Below, piece after piece: positions 17,311-25,953 of a stretch of DNA of 64,000 nucleotides. Position numbers and translations under genes: made by a program. Numbering within the stretch: the stretch's first letter is position 1; each line of letters starts with the position of its first letter. The notes under the pieces are model-generated. The model searched no databases, was not told the origin of the DNA, and saw nothing but the letters and a program-made list of their open reading frames with translations. The stretch comes from Pandoraea vervacti (GTDB lineage: Bacteria; Pseudomonadota; Gammaproteobacteria; Burkholderiales; Burkholderiaceae). The stretch is from positions 3,968,001-4,032,000 of the forward strand of contig NZ_CP010897.2 in NCBI RefSeq assembly GCF_000934605.2. The letters run 5' to 3'.

Positions 17311-17940
17311 TCAGTCGAGCGACAGCCGTACGGCGAATGCCATGAGGGCTGCGCCGAACGACCAGCGTTGTACTTTTTGTGCAAGCGGGCGGGTGCGCAA
17401 CCAGCGCGCGATACGGGCCGCGCCGAAGGTAAGGGTCACGTCGAAAATCGCGCCAACGATCAGCAGCAGCACGCCGAGTTCCAGCACTTGCGACCACACC
17501 GGCCCCGCTTCGGGACGCACGAACTGCGGCAGCAGTACCGAACAGAACAGCAGCGCTTTGGGGTTGAGCACACTCGAGAGCACGCCGCGGCGGAAGGCGT
17601 GTGAGAGCGGCGGCGCGGTGTCGTTCGATGCGGCCTCAACGTCCATGCCAAACGCGGGCGAGCGCCAGATCTGGATCGCCACCCACGCCAGATAGATCGC
17701 GCCCACGATCCGCACGGTCTCGAACAGCCACGGCGCCGCGCGCAACAGCGCCGCCACGCCGCAGGCCGAGAGCGTGACGTGCGCGGCGCGTGCTAGCGCC
17801 AGACCGGCGGCGGTCGCCAGTCCGTGCCGGGTGCCTCGCGTCATGCTCGTTTGCATGACCACCGCCATGTCCGGTCCGGGCAGCGCATAGACGACAACGA
17901 GTGCGCCGATGAAGACCGTGAGCAAATGCAGCGAGACCAT
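17311..17940 (-). CDS. LysE/RhtB-family amino-acid exporter
   Basis: 209 residues, six predicted helices. The start MVSLHLLTVFIGALVVVYALPGPDM and the motif SSVLNPKALLFCSVLLPQFV identify the LysE/RhtB family. It is divergent from an Lrp/AsnC-type regulator gene 268 bases away, an arrangement common for amino-acid exporters induced by their substrate. The amino acid is unknown. Confidence 0.9.
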   Translation of the reverse strand: MVSLHLLTVFIGALVVVYALPGPDMAVVMQTSMTRGTRHGLATAAGLALARAAHVTLSACGVAALLRAAPWLFETVRIVGAIYLAWVAIQIWRSPAFGMDVEAASNDTAPPLSHAFRRGVLSSVLNPKALLFCSVLLPQFVRPEAGPVWSQVLELGVLLLIVGAIFDVTLTFGAARIARWLRTRPLAQKVQRWSFGAALMAFAVRLSLD

Positions 17941-18208
17941 GACTTTTCTCCGAAGGGTGAACGCGAGTGAAATTGCAATTCATGATCTCTCCATTCAGTG
18001 AGTGATAGATAGCGTTTTCCTCCCATCAATGTCCATATATTTGGCGTATTTCTCCATATTTATTGAATTTTCTAACAAAAGCGCTGCCACCGCCTCGAAC
18101 CCGCTGCCGGTCGACCTAAGCCATACGGATGAGGGAAACACTTCCCGCACAACGCGGATCGTGGTGGAATGCCGTCTTTGAAGCTGTTTTCGTAGCGGGA
18201 TACCCACC

Positions 18209-18673
18209 ATGAACGAACTCGATGCCATCGATCGGGCCATTCTTGCCATCGTGCAACGCGATGGCCGCATTTCCAACGCCCGCCTTGCCGAGCGCGTCTC
18301 CCTGTCCGAGACGCCCTGTGCCCGACGTCTCAAACGTCTCGAAGCCGAGGGCTATATCACCGGCTACCGCGCCGAGCTCTCGCACCGCGCGCTAGGTCTC
18401 GGTGTGACGGCGTTCGTTCACGTGCGCTTCGCCGTGCACGACCGTGCGTTGTCCGAACAATTCGAGCGCGAGGTGCAGGCCATCGACCGGATCGTCTCGT
18501 GCCACAACATCTCGGGCAGCGCCGACTATCTGCTCGGCGTAGTCGCCACGGATCTGGACGACTACGGCAGTTTCACGCGCGATGTCCTGCGCGCCCTGCC
18601 CGGCGTCACGGCCATCGAGTCGATGCTTTCCTTGCGTGAAGTCAAACGCGACACGGGCGCCCCCCTGTTGTAA
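18209..18673 (+). CDS. Lrp/AsnC-family transcriptional regulator
   Basis: 154 residues. The N-terminal helix-turn-helix (MNELDAIDRAILAIVQRDGR onward; recognition part NARLAERVSLSETPCARRLKRLE) and the C-terminal RAM ligand-binding domain (ADYLLGVVATDLDDYGSFTRD) are typical. It probably senses an amino acid and controls the divergent LysE-type exporter and itself. An in-frame ATG at 18209 follows TACCCACC, a weak ribosome site. Confidence 0.92.
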   Translation: MNELDAIDRAILAIVQRDGRISNARLAERVSLSETPCARRLKRLEAEGYITGYRAELSHRALGLGVTAFVHVRFAVHDRALSEQFEREVQAIDRIVSCHNISGSADYLLGVVATDLDDYGSFTRDVLRALPGVTAIESMLSLREVKRDTGAPLL

Positions 18674-18747
18674 AACGATTCACCACGGCATGCAGCGGGT
18701 TTCACCGTAAAATGGCGGGCTAAAAACAGAACCAGACCAGGTGACAC

Positions 18748-20280
18748 ATGCCGGACGCTCTGCCCGCCGTTCCCTCTTCGCAGTCATCGTCGTCCGTTGG
18801 CGCCACCGACGACGCCCTGATGTTCGATCTCGCGCCGGTTTCGCTCTGGCTGGAAGACTTCAGCGGCGTGAAGCGGCTGTTCGACGAATGGCGCGCACAA
18901 GGCGTGGTCGATCTGCGCGCGCACTTCAAAGCCGACCCGGCGCACGTCTCGCAGTGCTCGCAACGCATTCGCGTCATCAAGGTCAACCGGCGCACGCTCA
19001 CGATGTTCAACGCCCCTTCGCTCGACGAGCTCGTGGGCAACCTGTCTCGCATATTCCGCGACGACATGCTCAAGACGCACATCGAAGAGCTTTGCCAGCT
19101 CTGGGACGGCCAGACTCACTTCACCAGCAAGACGGTGAACTACACGCTCGACGGCCGTCGCCTCGACGTATTGCTCAACGGCTCGGTGCTGCCCGGACAC
19201 GAGGCGTCGCTCGATCGCGTGCTGATCTCGCTGGAAAACGTGACGGAACTGGAGCACGCCCGCGAGCGCGTCACCATGGGCGAGCAATACGCTCGCGGCC
19301 TGTTCGAATATTCGCCGGTTTCCCTGTGGGTCGAAGACTTCAGCGCAATCAAGCTGCTTCTGGACGATGCGCGCGCACGCGGCATCACCGACTTCCGCAC
19401 GTTTACCGACGTGCACCCGGAGTTCGTCGAGCGCTGCATGCAGGAAATCGACGTGCTCGACGTGAACCGCCACACGCTGGCCATGTTCGTCGCACCGGAC
19501 AAGGGCACGCTGCTCAGCCGTCTGCCCGACGTCTTTCGCGACGACATGCGGCATAACTTTCGCGAACAGTTGATCGATCTCTGGGAGAACAAACTCTTCC
19601 AGCAACGCGAAGTCATTAACTACGCACTCGACGGCAACGAAATCAACGTGCATCTTCAGTTCGCGGTGCTGCCCGGTCACGAGGCGCGCTGGGACCTGGT
19701 GCTCGTCGCACTCACCGACATTACGGCGCGCAAGAAGGCGGAGTCGTATCTGGAATTCCTTGGCAAGCATGACGTGCTTACCAAGCTGCGCAACCGTTCG
19801 TTCTACGTGGACGAACTCAACCGGCTCGAACGCAAGGGCCCCTATCCGGTGACGGTGGTCGTGGCGGACCTGAATGGCCTGAAGTCGGTCAACGATCAGT
19901 TGGGCCATGCGGCAGGCGACGCGTTGTTGCGTCGCGCGGGCGAAGTCCTCGGCAAGGCCGTCGTCGCGCCGCAGATCGCGGCACGCATCGGGGGTGACGA
20001 ATTCGCACTGCTATTGCCGTCCACCGACACGACCGGCGGCGCAGCCATCATCGAGAGCATTCGTCAGTTGGTGGAACTGAACAACTCGTTCTACCCGGGG
20101 ACGCCGCTGTCATTCTCGATGGGCATGGCAACGTGCGAAGCGGGCGAGCGACTTGAGGCCACGATTCAGCGCGCCGACCTGCTCATGTACGAAGAGAAGC
20201 GCAATCACTACGCCGGCAGCGTGAACGAACGCCGGTTTCCGGACGGTGGCGCCTCGGGCAGGACCGGCAGCGGCGCATAA
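18748..20280 (+). CDS. Diguanylate cyclase with two PAS-like sensor repeats
   Basis: 510 residues, no membrane helices. Residues about 26-170 and 186-330 are two copies of one PAS-type unit: both start with APVSLW-EDFS or SPVSLW-EDFS, share a V-N-R-x-T-L-x-M-F core, and end with VLPGHEA. A GGDEF domain follows, with the active-site motif GGDEF at 415-419 and DLNGLKSVND at 374-383. No RxxD inhibitory site stands five residues before GGDEF. It should make cyclic di-GMP in response to a cytosolic signal. AGGTGA lies before the ATG. Its 3' end overlaps the convergent LysR gene by 73 bases. Confidence 0.9.
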   Translation: MPDALPAVPSSQSSSSVGATDDALMFDLAPVSLWLEDFSGVKRLFDEWRAQGVVDLRAHFKADPAHVSQCSQRIRVIKVNRRTLTMFNAPSLDELVGNLSRIFRDDMLKTHIEELCQLWDGQTHFTSKTVNYTLDGRRLDVLLNGSVLPGHEASLDRVLISLENVTELEHARERVTMGEQYARGLFEYSPVSLWVEDFSAIKLLLDDARARGITDFRTFTDVHPEFVERCMQEIDVLDVNRHTLAMFVAPDKGTLLSRLPDVFRDDMRHNFREQLIDLWENKLFQQREVINYALDGNEINVHLQFAVLPGHEARWDLVLVALTDITARKKAESYLEFLGKHDVLTKLRNRSFYVDELNRLERKGPYPVTVVVADLNGLKSVNDQLGHAAGDALLRRAGEVLGKAVVAPQIAARIGGDEFALLLPSTDTTGGAAIIESIRQLVELNNSFYPGTPLSFSMGMATCEAGERLEATIQRADLLMYEEKRNHYAGSVNERRFPDGGASGRTGSGA

Positions 20281-21323
20281 TCCCCCGGGGCCCCTGGGGG
20301 GATGGCAGCGGCATGCTCGCGCGCGTCGGTCTTCACATCAGCGCCCGACTGCGCCTTCGCGCTTCCCAACGGCTCGCAGACCAGCGCAAGCCAATCGACG
20401 AACGCCCGCACACGCGGCGACACGCGCTTTTGCGCCGGATAGGCCGCCGACAGCCGCAACGGTGGCGGCGGACACTCGGGCAACACCGGCACCAGACGCC
20501 CCGAAGCCAGGTAAGGGGCGGCCGCGAGCAACGTCGGCTGAATCAGCCCAAGCCCTTCGAGCCCTGCCGCCAGATATGCGGCCTCGTCGCCGACATGCAA
20601 TTGCCCGCGCGTGCGTACGCAAGTGGCCTTGCCGCTTACCACCATCGTGAGATCGCCGCAGCGTGCCGGCATGCTCGAACCCTCCCCTGCTGACGGCCCG
20701 GCAGCAGCGCCGAGCGACGCCAGCGACTCTGCGGGCGCCGTCAGCCATTTCACGGACGTATGCGTTGCCAGATCGTCGAGGTCGACAGGCGTGCCGTGCG
20801 AGGCGAGATAGCGACGACTCGCGCACGTCACCCGAGGCAGATCGCCGAGACGGCGCGCCACCAGACGCGAGTCCGGCAGCTCGCCGAGCACCACGCCGCA
20901 GTCGACACCGTCACCGCGCCAGTCGCCATGCGCAGGCGTCGCGTCCAGCGCGATTTCCAGTCCCGGATAGCGTGTCTGAAATTCGGCGAGCGACGGCATG
21001 ACGACCTCACGCGCGATCACCGGCGGCAGCACAACGACCAAGCGACCGCGCAGTTGCGCGTGCGCGCCGAACAGGCCCGACTCGACCTCTTCGACGTCCG
21101 CGAGAATGGCCGAGCATCGCTCGTAATAGGCAGCGCCTTCCATCGTGAGCGCGACGCGTCGCGTGGATCGCGTGAAGAGCGCGACGCCGAACCAGCGCTC
21201 GAGATGCTGGACCTGCGTCGTTGCCGTGGCACGCGGGATGTCGAGCGACAGCGCCGCCTTCGTGAAGCTGCCCACTTCGGCCACACGCACAAAGGTACGC
21301 ATGGCGGTGATGCGATCGATCAT
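20208..21323 (-). CDS. LysR-family transcriptional regulator with long C-terminal tail
   Basis: 371 residues from ATG 21323; the frame continues upstream but without LysR-like sequence. The winged helix-turn-helix (MRTFVRVAEVGSFTKAALSL and on) and the substrate-binding domain with GVVLGELPDSRLVARRLGDL belong to the LysR subgroup related to CrgA/PA0477. About 50 extra residues (SAKAQSGADVKTDAREHAAA and on) extend past the usual end; this tail is the part that overlaps the diguanylate cyclase gene. The MFS gene ends 17 bases upstream on the same strand, so they are probably co-transcribed. Confidence 0.85.
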   Translation of the reverse strand: MIDRITAMRTFVRVAEVGSFTKAALSLDIPRATATTQVQHLERWFGVALFTRSTRRVALTMEGAAYYERCSAILADVEEVESGLFGAHAQLRGRLVVVLPPVIAREVVMPSLAEFQTRYPGLEIALDATPAHGDWRGDGVDCGVVLGELPDSRLVARRLGDLPRVTCASRRYLASHGTPVDLDDLATHTSVKWLTAPAESLASLGAAAGPSAGEGSSMPARCGDLTMVVSGKATCVRTRGQLHVGDEAAYLAAGLEGLGLIQPTLLAAAPYLASGRLVPVLPECPPPPLRLSAAYPAQKRVSPRVRAFVDWLALVCEPLGSAKAQSGADVKTDAREHAAAIPPGAPGDYAPLPVLPEAPPSGNRRSFTLPA

Positions 21324-21340
21324 GATGCTTGCCCCCCTTC

Positions 21341-22828
21341 CTAGCTCGCTTCCCGTGTCCCACCCGCATTTATGGGGGGCGCCGTCACTTTCCCGCGCAG
21401 GATGATGACGACGCCCGCCGCCGGCGCCAGCGCGAAAAGCGCAAACAGCCAGATCGACGCGCGCTGCACTTCGGCCAGTCCGCCATCCGCCAGTCCCGCC
21501 GAGTTCGCCACCCATCCTGCCAGTGCCGAACCAAGCGCCATCGAGTACAACTGCACGGTCGTGATCGAGGCCGATGCCAGCCCCGCTTCGCCGGGACGCG
21601 CAGCCGTCATCACCCGCGTGAGCAGATGCGGCCAGCCAATGCCCACGCCGACACCCACGCCGAACAGCGCGATGCACAGGCTGGCGACGCCCGCCGCACT
21701 CGCGAAAAGCGACGCCTGCGGCAGAAGCCACGCCAACGCGAACATGCCGAGCGTGACGATGACCGGTCCGAGGCGCACGCGACGCTCGGCCGCGTCGCCC
21801 TGACGCCCGGCGCTCGTCATCGAGCCGACCGACCAGCCTGCCGCCATCAGCGCGGCGAGGTAGCCTGCGGCAAAAGGCGTCTGGCCATGCACGGTCTGAA
21901 GGAAATAAGGGATATAGATCTCGCTCGTCATCGCCAGCCCGAGCAGGCTCATGACGGCGTAAAGACCACCGAGACGCGTTCGTAACGAATACGCGCCCGT
22001 GGGCATAAGGCGAGGCAGGGCATGCCGCACGCTACGCTCGCGGTGCGCGAGCCACCACGCGAGCACGAGTCCCGCCAGCATCCAGACCGCCGCGATGGCG
22101 TGCGAACTCACGACCGATCCCAGGGAAATCGCGACGGCGGACGCGCACAGCAGCACGACTTTGAACCACGGCACCGCATGCGCTTCGCCCTGGCTTTGCG
22201 AGGCGCCGTCGGCACTCGCCACCGTGCGTCCGGCGCTCACCTGTGCCCGGATGATGAGCCCGAGCCCGACAACGATCGGCAGCAACGACCAGAACGCCCA
22301 GCGCCAGTGACCGAACTGCGCGAAGACACCGCCGACGGCCGGGCCGCAAAGCGTTGCCACTCCCCACATGCCGGAGACCAGTCCCATGGCGCGCGACCAC
22401 AAAGGCGGGGCGAAAACGAGTCGGATCAGCGCATAGCTCAGCGCCAGCAATATGCCGCCACCGAAGCCCTGCAACGTGCGTCCCGCCAGCATCCACGGCA
22501 TGGTCGGCGCCGCCGCGCAAAGGATCGTTCCCGCGCTGAAACCGAGCAGTGCGCCGATATAGGCGGCGCGCGGGCCGAGCGACGACAGCATCTGCGCCGC
22601 GAACACCGACCCCAGTATCGACGCGACCACGAACAGTGTCGTGTTCCACGAGTACAGATCGAGCCCGCCGATGTCCTTCACGATGGAAGGCAATACCGTC
22701 GTCGCCACATAGACGTTGGTCGCATGCAACGCCACCCCGCCCGCCAGCGCCAGCGAACGCCAGCCGTTGTTGCCACTCAGCAAATCGCGCCAGCCCGGCG
22801 CATGAGAAATCGTCGTGCTCGTCGTCAT
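21341..22828 (-). CDS. MFS drug/metabolite exporter
   Basis: 495 residues from ATG 22828, supported by GGGAGG upstream; a start at 22864 would place the operator inside the gene. The sequence shows about 12-14 helices, with motif A-like region LSSLGPRAAYIGALLGF and motif C-like GMWGVATLCGPAVGGVF, which point to the DHA2-type multidrug exporters. It is divergent from a SufR-like regulator gene across a 28-bp palindrome, so it is probably under that regulator's control. The substrate is unknown. Confidence 0.87.
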   Translation of the reverse strand: MTTSTTISHAPGWRDLLSGNNGWRSLALAGGVALHATNVYVATTVLPSIVKDIGGLDLYSWNTTLFVVASILGSVFAAQMLSSLGPRAAYIGALLGFSAGTILCAAAPTMPWMLAGRTLQGFGGGILLALSYALIRLVFAPPLWSRAMGLVSGMWGVATLCGPAVGGVFAQFGHWRWAFWSLLPIVVGLGLIIRAQVSAGRTVASADGASQSQGEAHAVPWFKVVLLCASAVAISLGSVVSSHAIAAVWMLAGLVLAWWLAHRERSVRHALPRLMPTGAYSLRTRLGGLYAVMSLLGLAMTSEIYIPYFLQTVHGQTPFAAGYLAALMAAGWSVGSMTSAGRQGDAAERRVRLGPVIVTLGMFALAWLLPQASLFASAAGVASLCIALFGVGVGVGIGWPHLLTRVMTAARPGEAGLASASITTVQLYSMALGSALAGWVANSAGLADGGLAEVQRASIWLFALFALAPAAGVVIILRGKVTAPPINAGGTREAS

Positions 22829-22854
22829 GGATAGACAGCCTCCCGTCGGGAGAC

Positions 22855-22882
22855 TAATATGCAAGAAAGTTCTTGGATATTA
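22855..22882. promoter_or_regulatory. 28-bp palindromic operator between MFS and regulator genes
   Basis: TAATATGCAAGAA-AG-TTCTTGGATATTA pairs over 13 bases with one mismatch. It lies midway between the divergent start codons (22828 and 22894), and both outer arms resemble -10 hexamers, so a bound protein would block transcription both ways. A second half-site, cttggataata, occurs at about 22915-22925 inside the regulator gene. Confidence 0.75.
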
Positions 22883-22893
22883 CATGCCTCACA

Positions 22894-23562
22894 ATGAATT
22901 ACCCAAATAACCACTTGGATAATAGGGCAGGCACGCCCGGCGCTGGCCACGAGCGTGTGCTGCATTGGCTGAAGACGCAGGGACCGGCATCGACGGCGGA
23001 GGTCGCGTCAGGACTGGGCATTACGGCAGAAGCCGCCCGTCAGCAAGTGCAGAAGCTGGTGGCGGATGGCCTGCTCGCGGGTGAGACGATGCCGACGCGC
23101 GGCGCGGGACGCCCGCGTCAGGCATGGACCCTCACCGAGGCGGGTCACAGCCGCTTTCCCGACGCGCATTCCACGCTCACGATTCAGCTGATCGGCTCGA
23201 TCCGCCAGATCTTCGGTGACGACGGACTCGACCGATTGATTACGCAGCGCGCCGCCGAGACGCACACGCAATACAAGCGGGCCATCGATCCCCTCCCGGG
23301 ACTGGAGGCACGTATGGAGAAACTTGCGGAAATCCGGTCGGCGGAAGGCTATATGGCGCGCGTGGAGCGCGATGGCGATGACTGGCTGCTCATCGAGGAT
23401 CACTGCCCGATCTGTGCGGCGGCCAAAACCTGTCAGGGATTTTGCCGCACGGAACTGGAACTGTTTCAGGCGTTGATCGGCGAGCGTGGCACCGTGTCGC
23501 GCGAGACGCACATTCTCGCGGGCGGGCAGCGCTGCACGTATCGGGTGAAGACGTCGGCCTGA
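22894..23562 (+). CDS. SufR-like winged-helix regulator with cysteine cluster
   Basis: 222 residues from ATG 22894; a TTG start at 22873 would fall in the operator palindrome. The N-terminal winged helix (TAEVASGLGITAEAARQQVQ) is followed by a C-terminal domain with four cysteines in CPIC...C..FC (CPICAAAKTCQGFC, about residues 177-190). This layout matches the DeoR/ArsR-like SufR group, where cysteines bind an iron-sulfur cluster. It likely represses the divergent MFS exporter and responds to redox, iron or a toxic compound. Confidence 0.8.
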   Translation: MNYPNNHLDNRAGTPGAGHERVLHWLKTQGPASTAEVASGLGITAEAARQQVQKLVADGLLAGETMPTRGAGRPRQAWTLTEAGHSRFPDAHSTLTIQLIGSIRQIFGDDGLDRLITQRAAETHTQYKRAIDPLPGLEARMEKLAEIRSAEGYMARVERDGDDWLLIEDHCPICAAAKTCQGFCRTELELFQALIGERGTVSRETHILAGGQRCTYRVKTSA

Positions 23563-23654
23563 GGCAGCATGGCTGAGGCTTGGGGTCGTGCGAAGTCGCC
23601 GACGTCGGCAGTGCAACGTCACCCTATGCACCCTATGCACCGGATGCATCGAGC

Positions 23655-23972
23655 CTAACGCGGCTGAAACGCGATCAGGCTCATGCCCGCAAGCGCCACG
23701 ACCACGCCGGCGATGTCCCAGGACGTCGGACGTATGCCGTCCACCAACCACAGCCATACGATGGCGACGCCGATATACACGCCGCCATACGCCGCGTAGA
23801 CGCGCCCGGCCGCCGAGGGATGCTGCGTGAGCAGCCATGCAAAGAGCGCCAGCGCCATCGCCCCGGGGACCAGCAACCATGCGCTGCGCCCCTGCCTGAG
23901 CCATAACCATGGCAGATAGCAGCCGACGATTTCCGCCACTGCGGTTGCGACATACAGCAGAAAGGTTTTCAT
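23655..23972 (-). CDS. YnfA/UPF0060 small membrane protein
   Basis: 105 residues with four membrane helices. Typical sequence is the EIVGCYLPWLWLRQGRSAW segment near the start and RVYAAYGGVYIGVAIVWLWL in the middle. The family resembles small multidrug-resistance transporters in shape and size; YnfA has been linked to drug efflux in Shigella, but the general role is not settled. ATG 23972 gives the family's usual start. It stands alone, convergent with the SufR-like gene; the 92-base gap between them has a short ccctatgca repeat. Confidence 0.88.
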   Translation of the reverse strand: MKTFLLYVATAVAEIVGCYLPWLWLRQGRSAWLLVPGAMALALFAWLLTQHPSAAGRVYAAYGGVYIGVAIVWLWLVDGIRPTSWDIAGVVVALAGMSLIAFQPR

Positions 23973-24076
23973 GCTGCGATTATGCCCGTCGCGCGCGTGA
24001 GGCGTGACTTTGCGATCCATGCAGGCTGGCGCGGAGCCTGCAATGACCTACAATGCCGCGTTCACCGGAGAAGCTC

Positions 24077-24292
24077 ATGGAATCGTTGGAAGCACGCGTC
24101 GTCGAACTCGAAATCAAAGCGGCGTTTCAGGAAGATCTGCTCGAAACGCTCAACGAGATCGTCACCCGCCAGGAACAGCAAATCGATCTGCTGCAAAAGC
24201 AGTTCAAGGCGCTTTATCAGCAGATGCAATCGCAAGGACAAAGCGGCGGCAACGACGGCAATCCTCGTCACGAAATTCCGCCGCATTATTGA
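24077..24292 (+). CDS. slyX: SlyX-family protein
   Basis: 71 residues. MESLEARVVELEIKAAFQED and the rest form one long coiled coil with a polar, Gly/Asn-rich tail ending EIPPHY, the hallmark C-terminus of SlyX. ATG 24077 is chosen because GGAG precedes it; ATG 24053 is an alternative. SlyX is a small conserved protein of unknown function. The DUF1439 gene follows 144 bases later. Confidence 0.88.
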   Translation: MESLEARVVELEIKAAFQEDLLETLNEIVTRQEQQIDLLQKQFKALYQQMQSQGQSGGNDGNPRHEIPPHY

Positions 24293-24436
24293 AGTCCCTC
24301 CCCGTTCGATACCGTTTTTGCGGCGCTCAAGGGCGCCTGCCGCCCGGACCAACGCGGCGCTCAGAACGATTCCACGCCTCGCGGGTCACATGACCATCGA
24401 CGATTCGGACACGCCCGCCACCCGGGCGCTCGTGAC

Positions 24437-25114
24437 ATGACTTCGCAACGCGACATCCTCACCCCACGCGGCACAGATAACCCAGGCCACGGGCTTGTAC
24501 GCGCCGACGCCCGCACGGACACCGACGGCGCGCTGACTTTCTCCAGGCGAGATAGCCTGCGGCTCGTGGTCGGTGGTTGGCTCGCGCTGGCGCTCACACC
24601 CTGGATGCGCCCTGCCCGCGCCGCGTACAACATCTGGACCGGTGAGTACACGATGACGCGCAAGGAGATCGAGAGCGCCGTCGACAAGCGCTTTCCGACC
24701 ACGCTCAACTACGGCCAGTTACTCTCGGTCGAGTTGACGCATCCGCAGATCGGCTTCAACCCGCAAGCCAATCGCGTCAATACCCAGGTCGATGCCCAGG
24801 TGCAGAACGTGTTGCTGCAAGGCCAGCCGCTCAAAGGGGTGCTGGCGATCTCCAGCGCGCTGAAGTACGACCCCGCGCGGCGCGCCGTGCTGCTCGACAA
24901 CCCCAGCGTCGAGCGAGTCGACGTGAACGGCATGCCGCCTGCCTACGGCCAGCAACTGACCGCCATCGGCGGCACCGTGGCGCAACAGGTGCTCAACCAG
25001 TATCCGATCTACACGTTCAAGCCGGAACAGCTCAAATATGGCGGACGCGACGTCGAACCCGGCGCGATCACCGTGCTGCCGGACGGCATCAAGGTCGAAG
25101 TGAAGACAAAGTAG
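24437..25114 (+). CDS. Tat-exported DUF1439 protein
   Basis: 225 residues. Residues 35-63 (SRRDSLRLVVGGWLALAL and then RPARA) form a Tat-type signal after an unusually long N-terminal extension, so the true start may be internal. The mature part matches DUF1439, a lipocalin/BPI-like fold family with YTMTRKEIESAVDKRFP near its start. Related proteins are envelope lipoproteins; here no lipobox is seen. A perfect hairpin lies 26 bases after the stop. Confidence 0.8.
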   Translation: MTSQRDILTPRGTDNPGHGLVRADARTDTDGALTFSRRDSLRLVVGGWLALALTPWMRPARAAYNIWTGEYTMTRKEIESAVDKRFPTTLNYGQLLSVELTHPQIGFNPQANRVNTQVDAQVQNVLLQGQPLKGVLAISSALKYDPARRAVLLDNPSVERVDVNGMPPAYGQQLTAIGGTVAQQVLNQYPIYTFKPEQLKYGGRDVEPGAITVLPDGIKVEVKTK

Positions 25115-25140
25115 TCTGCGGCGCGAACCGCATCATGCAA

Positions 25141-25166
25141 AACGGGCAGCCCGAAGGCTGCCCGTT
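25141..25166. terminator. Hairpin between convergent DUF1439 and Ohr genes
   Basis: AACGGGCAGCC-CGAA-GGCTGCCCGTT is a perfect 11-bp stem. T residues beyond it are few on either strand, but its place between convergent genes fits a bidirectional terminator. Confidence 0.75.
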
Positions 25167-25194
25167 GCCGATTCGCCGCACGGCGACTCACGTC

Positions 25195-25620
25195 TTACAC
25201 GATCGTCAGCGTCACGTCGATGTTGCCACGCGTGGCGTTCGAATACGGGCAGACGACGTGCGCCTTTTGCACCAGATCCTCGACCACGGCGCGATCCACG
25301 CCCGGCACGCTGATTTTCAGTTCCGCCTGAATGCCGAAGCCCGTCGAGATCTGGCCAATGCCGACGGCGCCGTCAATCTTCGTTTCAGCCGGCAGCGCCA
25401 CCCTTTCCTTCCCCGCGACGAACTTCAGCGCACCGAGAAAACAAGCCGAGTAGCCAGCGGCAAAGAGTTGTTCCGGGTTCGTGCCGCCAACGCCGGGGCC
25501 GCCCATTTCCTTGGGCACGACCAGCTTGACGTCGAGCACGCCGTCGGACGAGACGGCGCGGCCATCACGGCCTCCGGTGGCGGTGGCATGGGCGGTGTAA
25601 AGCACTTTTTCGATCGACAT
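25195..25620 (-). CDS. Organic hydroperoxide resistance protein, Ohr/OsmC family
   Basis: 141 residues, full length. The redox cysteines are Cys60 in AAGYSACFLGAL and Cys124 in HVVCPYSNATRG; together they reduce organic hydroperoxides with lipoyl-dependent recycling. The motif FGIQAELKISVPG fits Ohr more than OsmC. The gene start has an AGGAG site. A palindrome about 200 bases upstream nearly repeats one before the neighbouring TetR gene, suggesting control by that TetR protein rather than the usual MarR-type OhrR. Confidence 0.92.
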   Translation of the reverse strand: MSIEKVLYTAHATATGGRDGRAVSSDGVLDVKLVVPKEMGGPGVGGTNPEQLFAAGYSACFLGALKFVAGKERVALPAETKIDGAVGIGQISTGFGIQAELKISVPGVDRAVVEDLVQKAHVVCPYSNATRGNIDVTLTIV

Positions 25621-25953
25621 GACGAACTCCTGGTAAGTAGAGAAATTTCACTGCCAAACTTCGACCCCCTGACCGGCCACACCGTCGCGGCGTTGCCTGG
25701 TAGCCAAGCGGCCATCTTAATACCCCTGTGGGACACCTTTCGTGAACGTCGATTCAATCGCAATCGTCGTTCGTCCCGCATGATGTTGCTGATTGTCCCG
25801 CCTATTGCTCGCACGATCTATCTACTTATAGATAGATAAGCTACCCCAAATAAACGGGAGACGCGCTCCCGCAGTGATGCTGTCTTCATAACTCTGCCCA
25901 CGTGCGCTGCCCACATGGGGCTAACCACACGAGGCTGCCAACCGGCTGCGGCT
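25621..25953. other. Promoter region of the Ohr gene
   Basis: 333 bases between the Ohr start and the TetR stop, holding the Ohr promoter and the operator at 25816-25837. I see no gene in it. Confidence 0.6.
25816..25837. promoter_or_regulatory. TetR-type operator upstream of the Ohr gene
   Basis: ATCTATCTA-CTTA-TAGATAGAT is a perfect 9-bp-arm palindrome. It shares the half-site TAGATAGATA with the palindrome in front of the TetR gene. Confidence 0.7.

Noticed and set aside
25141..25166. Riboswitch or regulatory RNA in front of the Ohr gene
   Set aside because: The hairpin is downstream of both convergent genes, so a terminator is the simpler reading.
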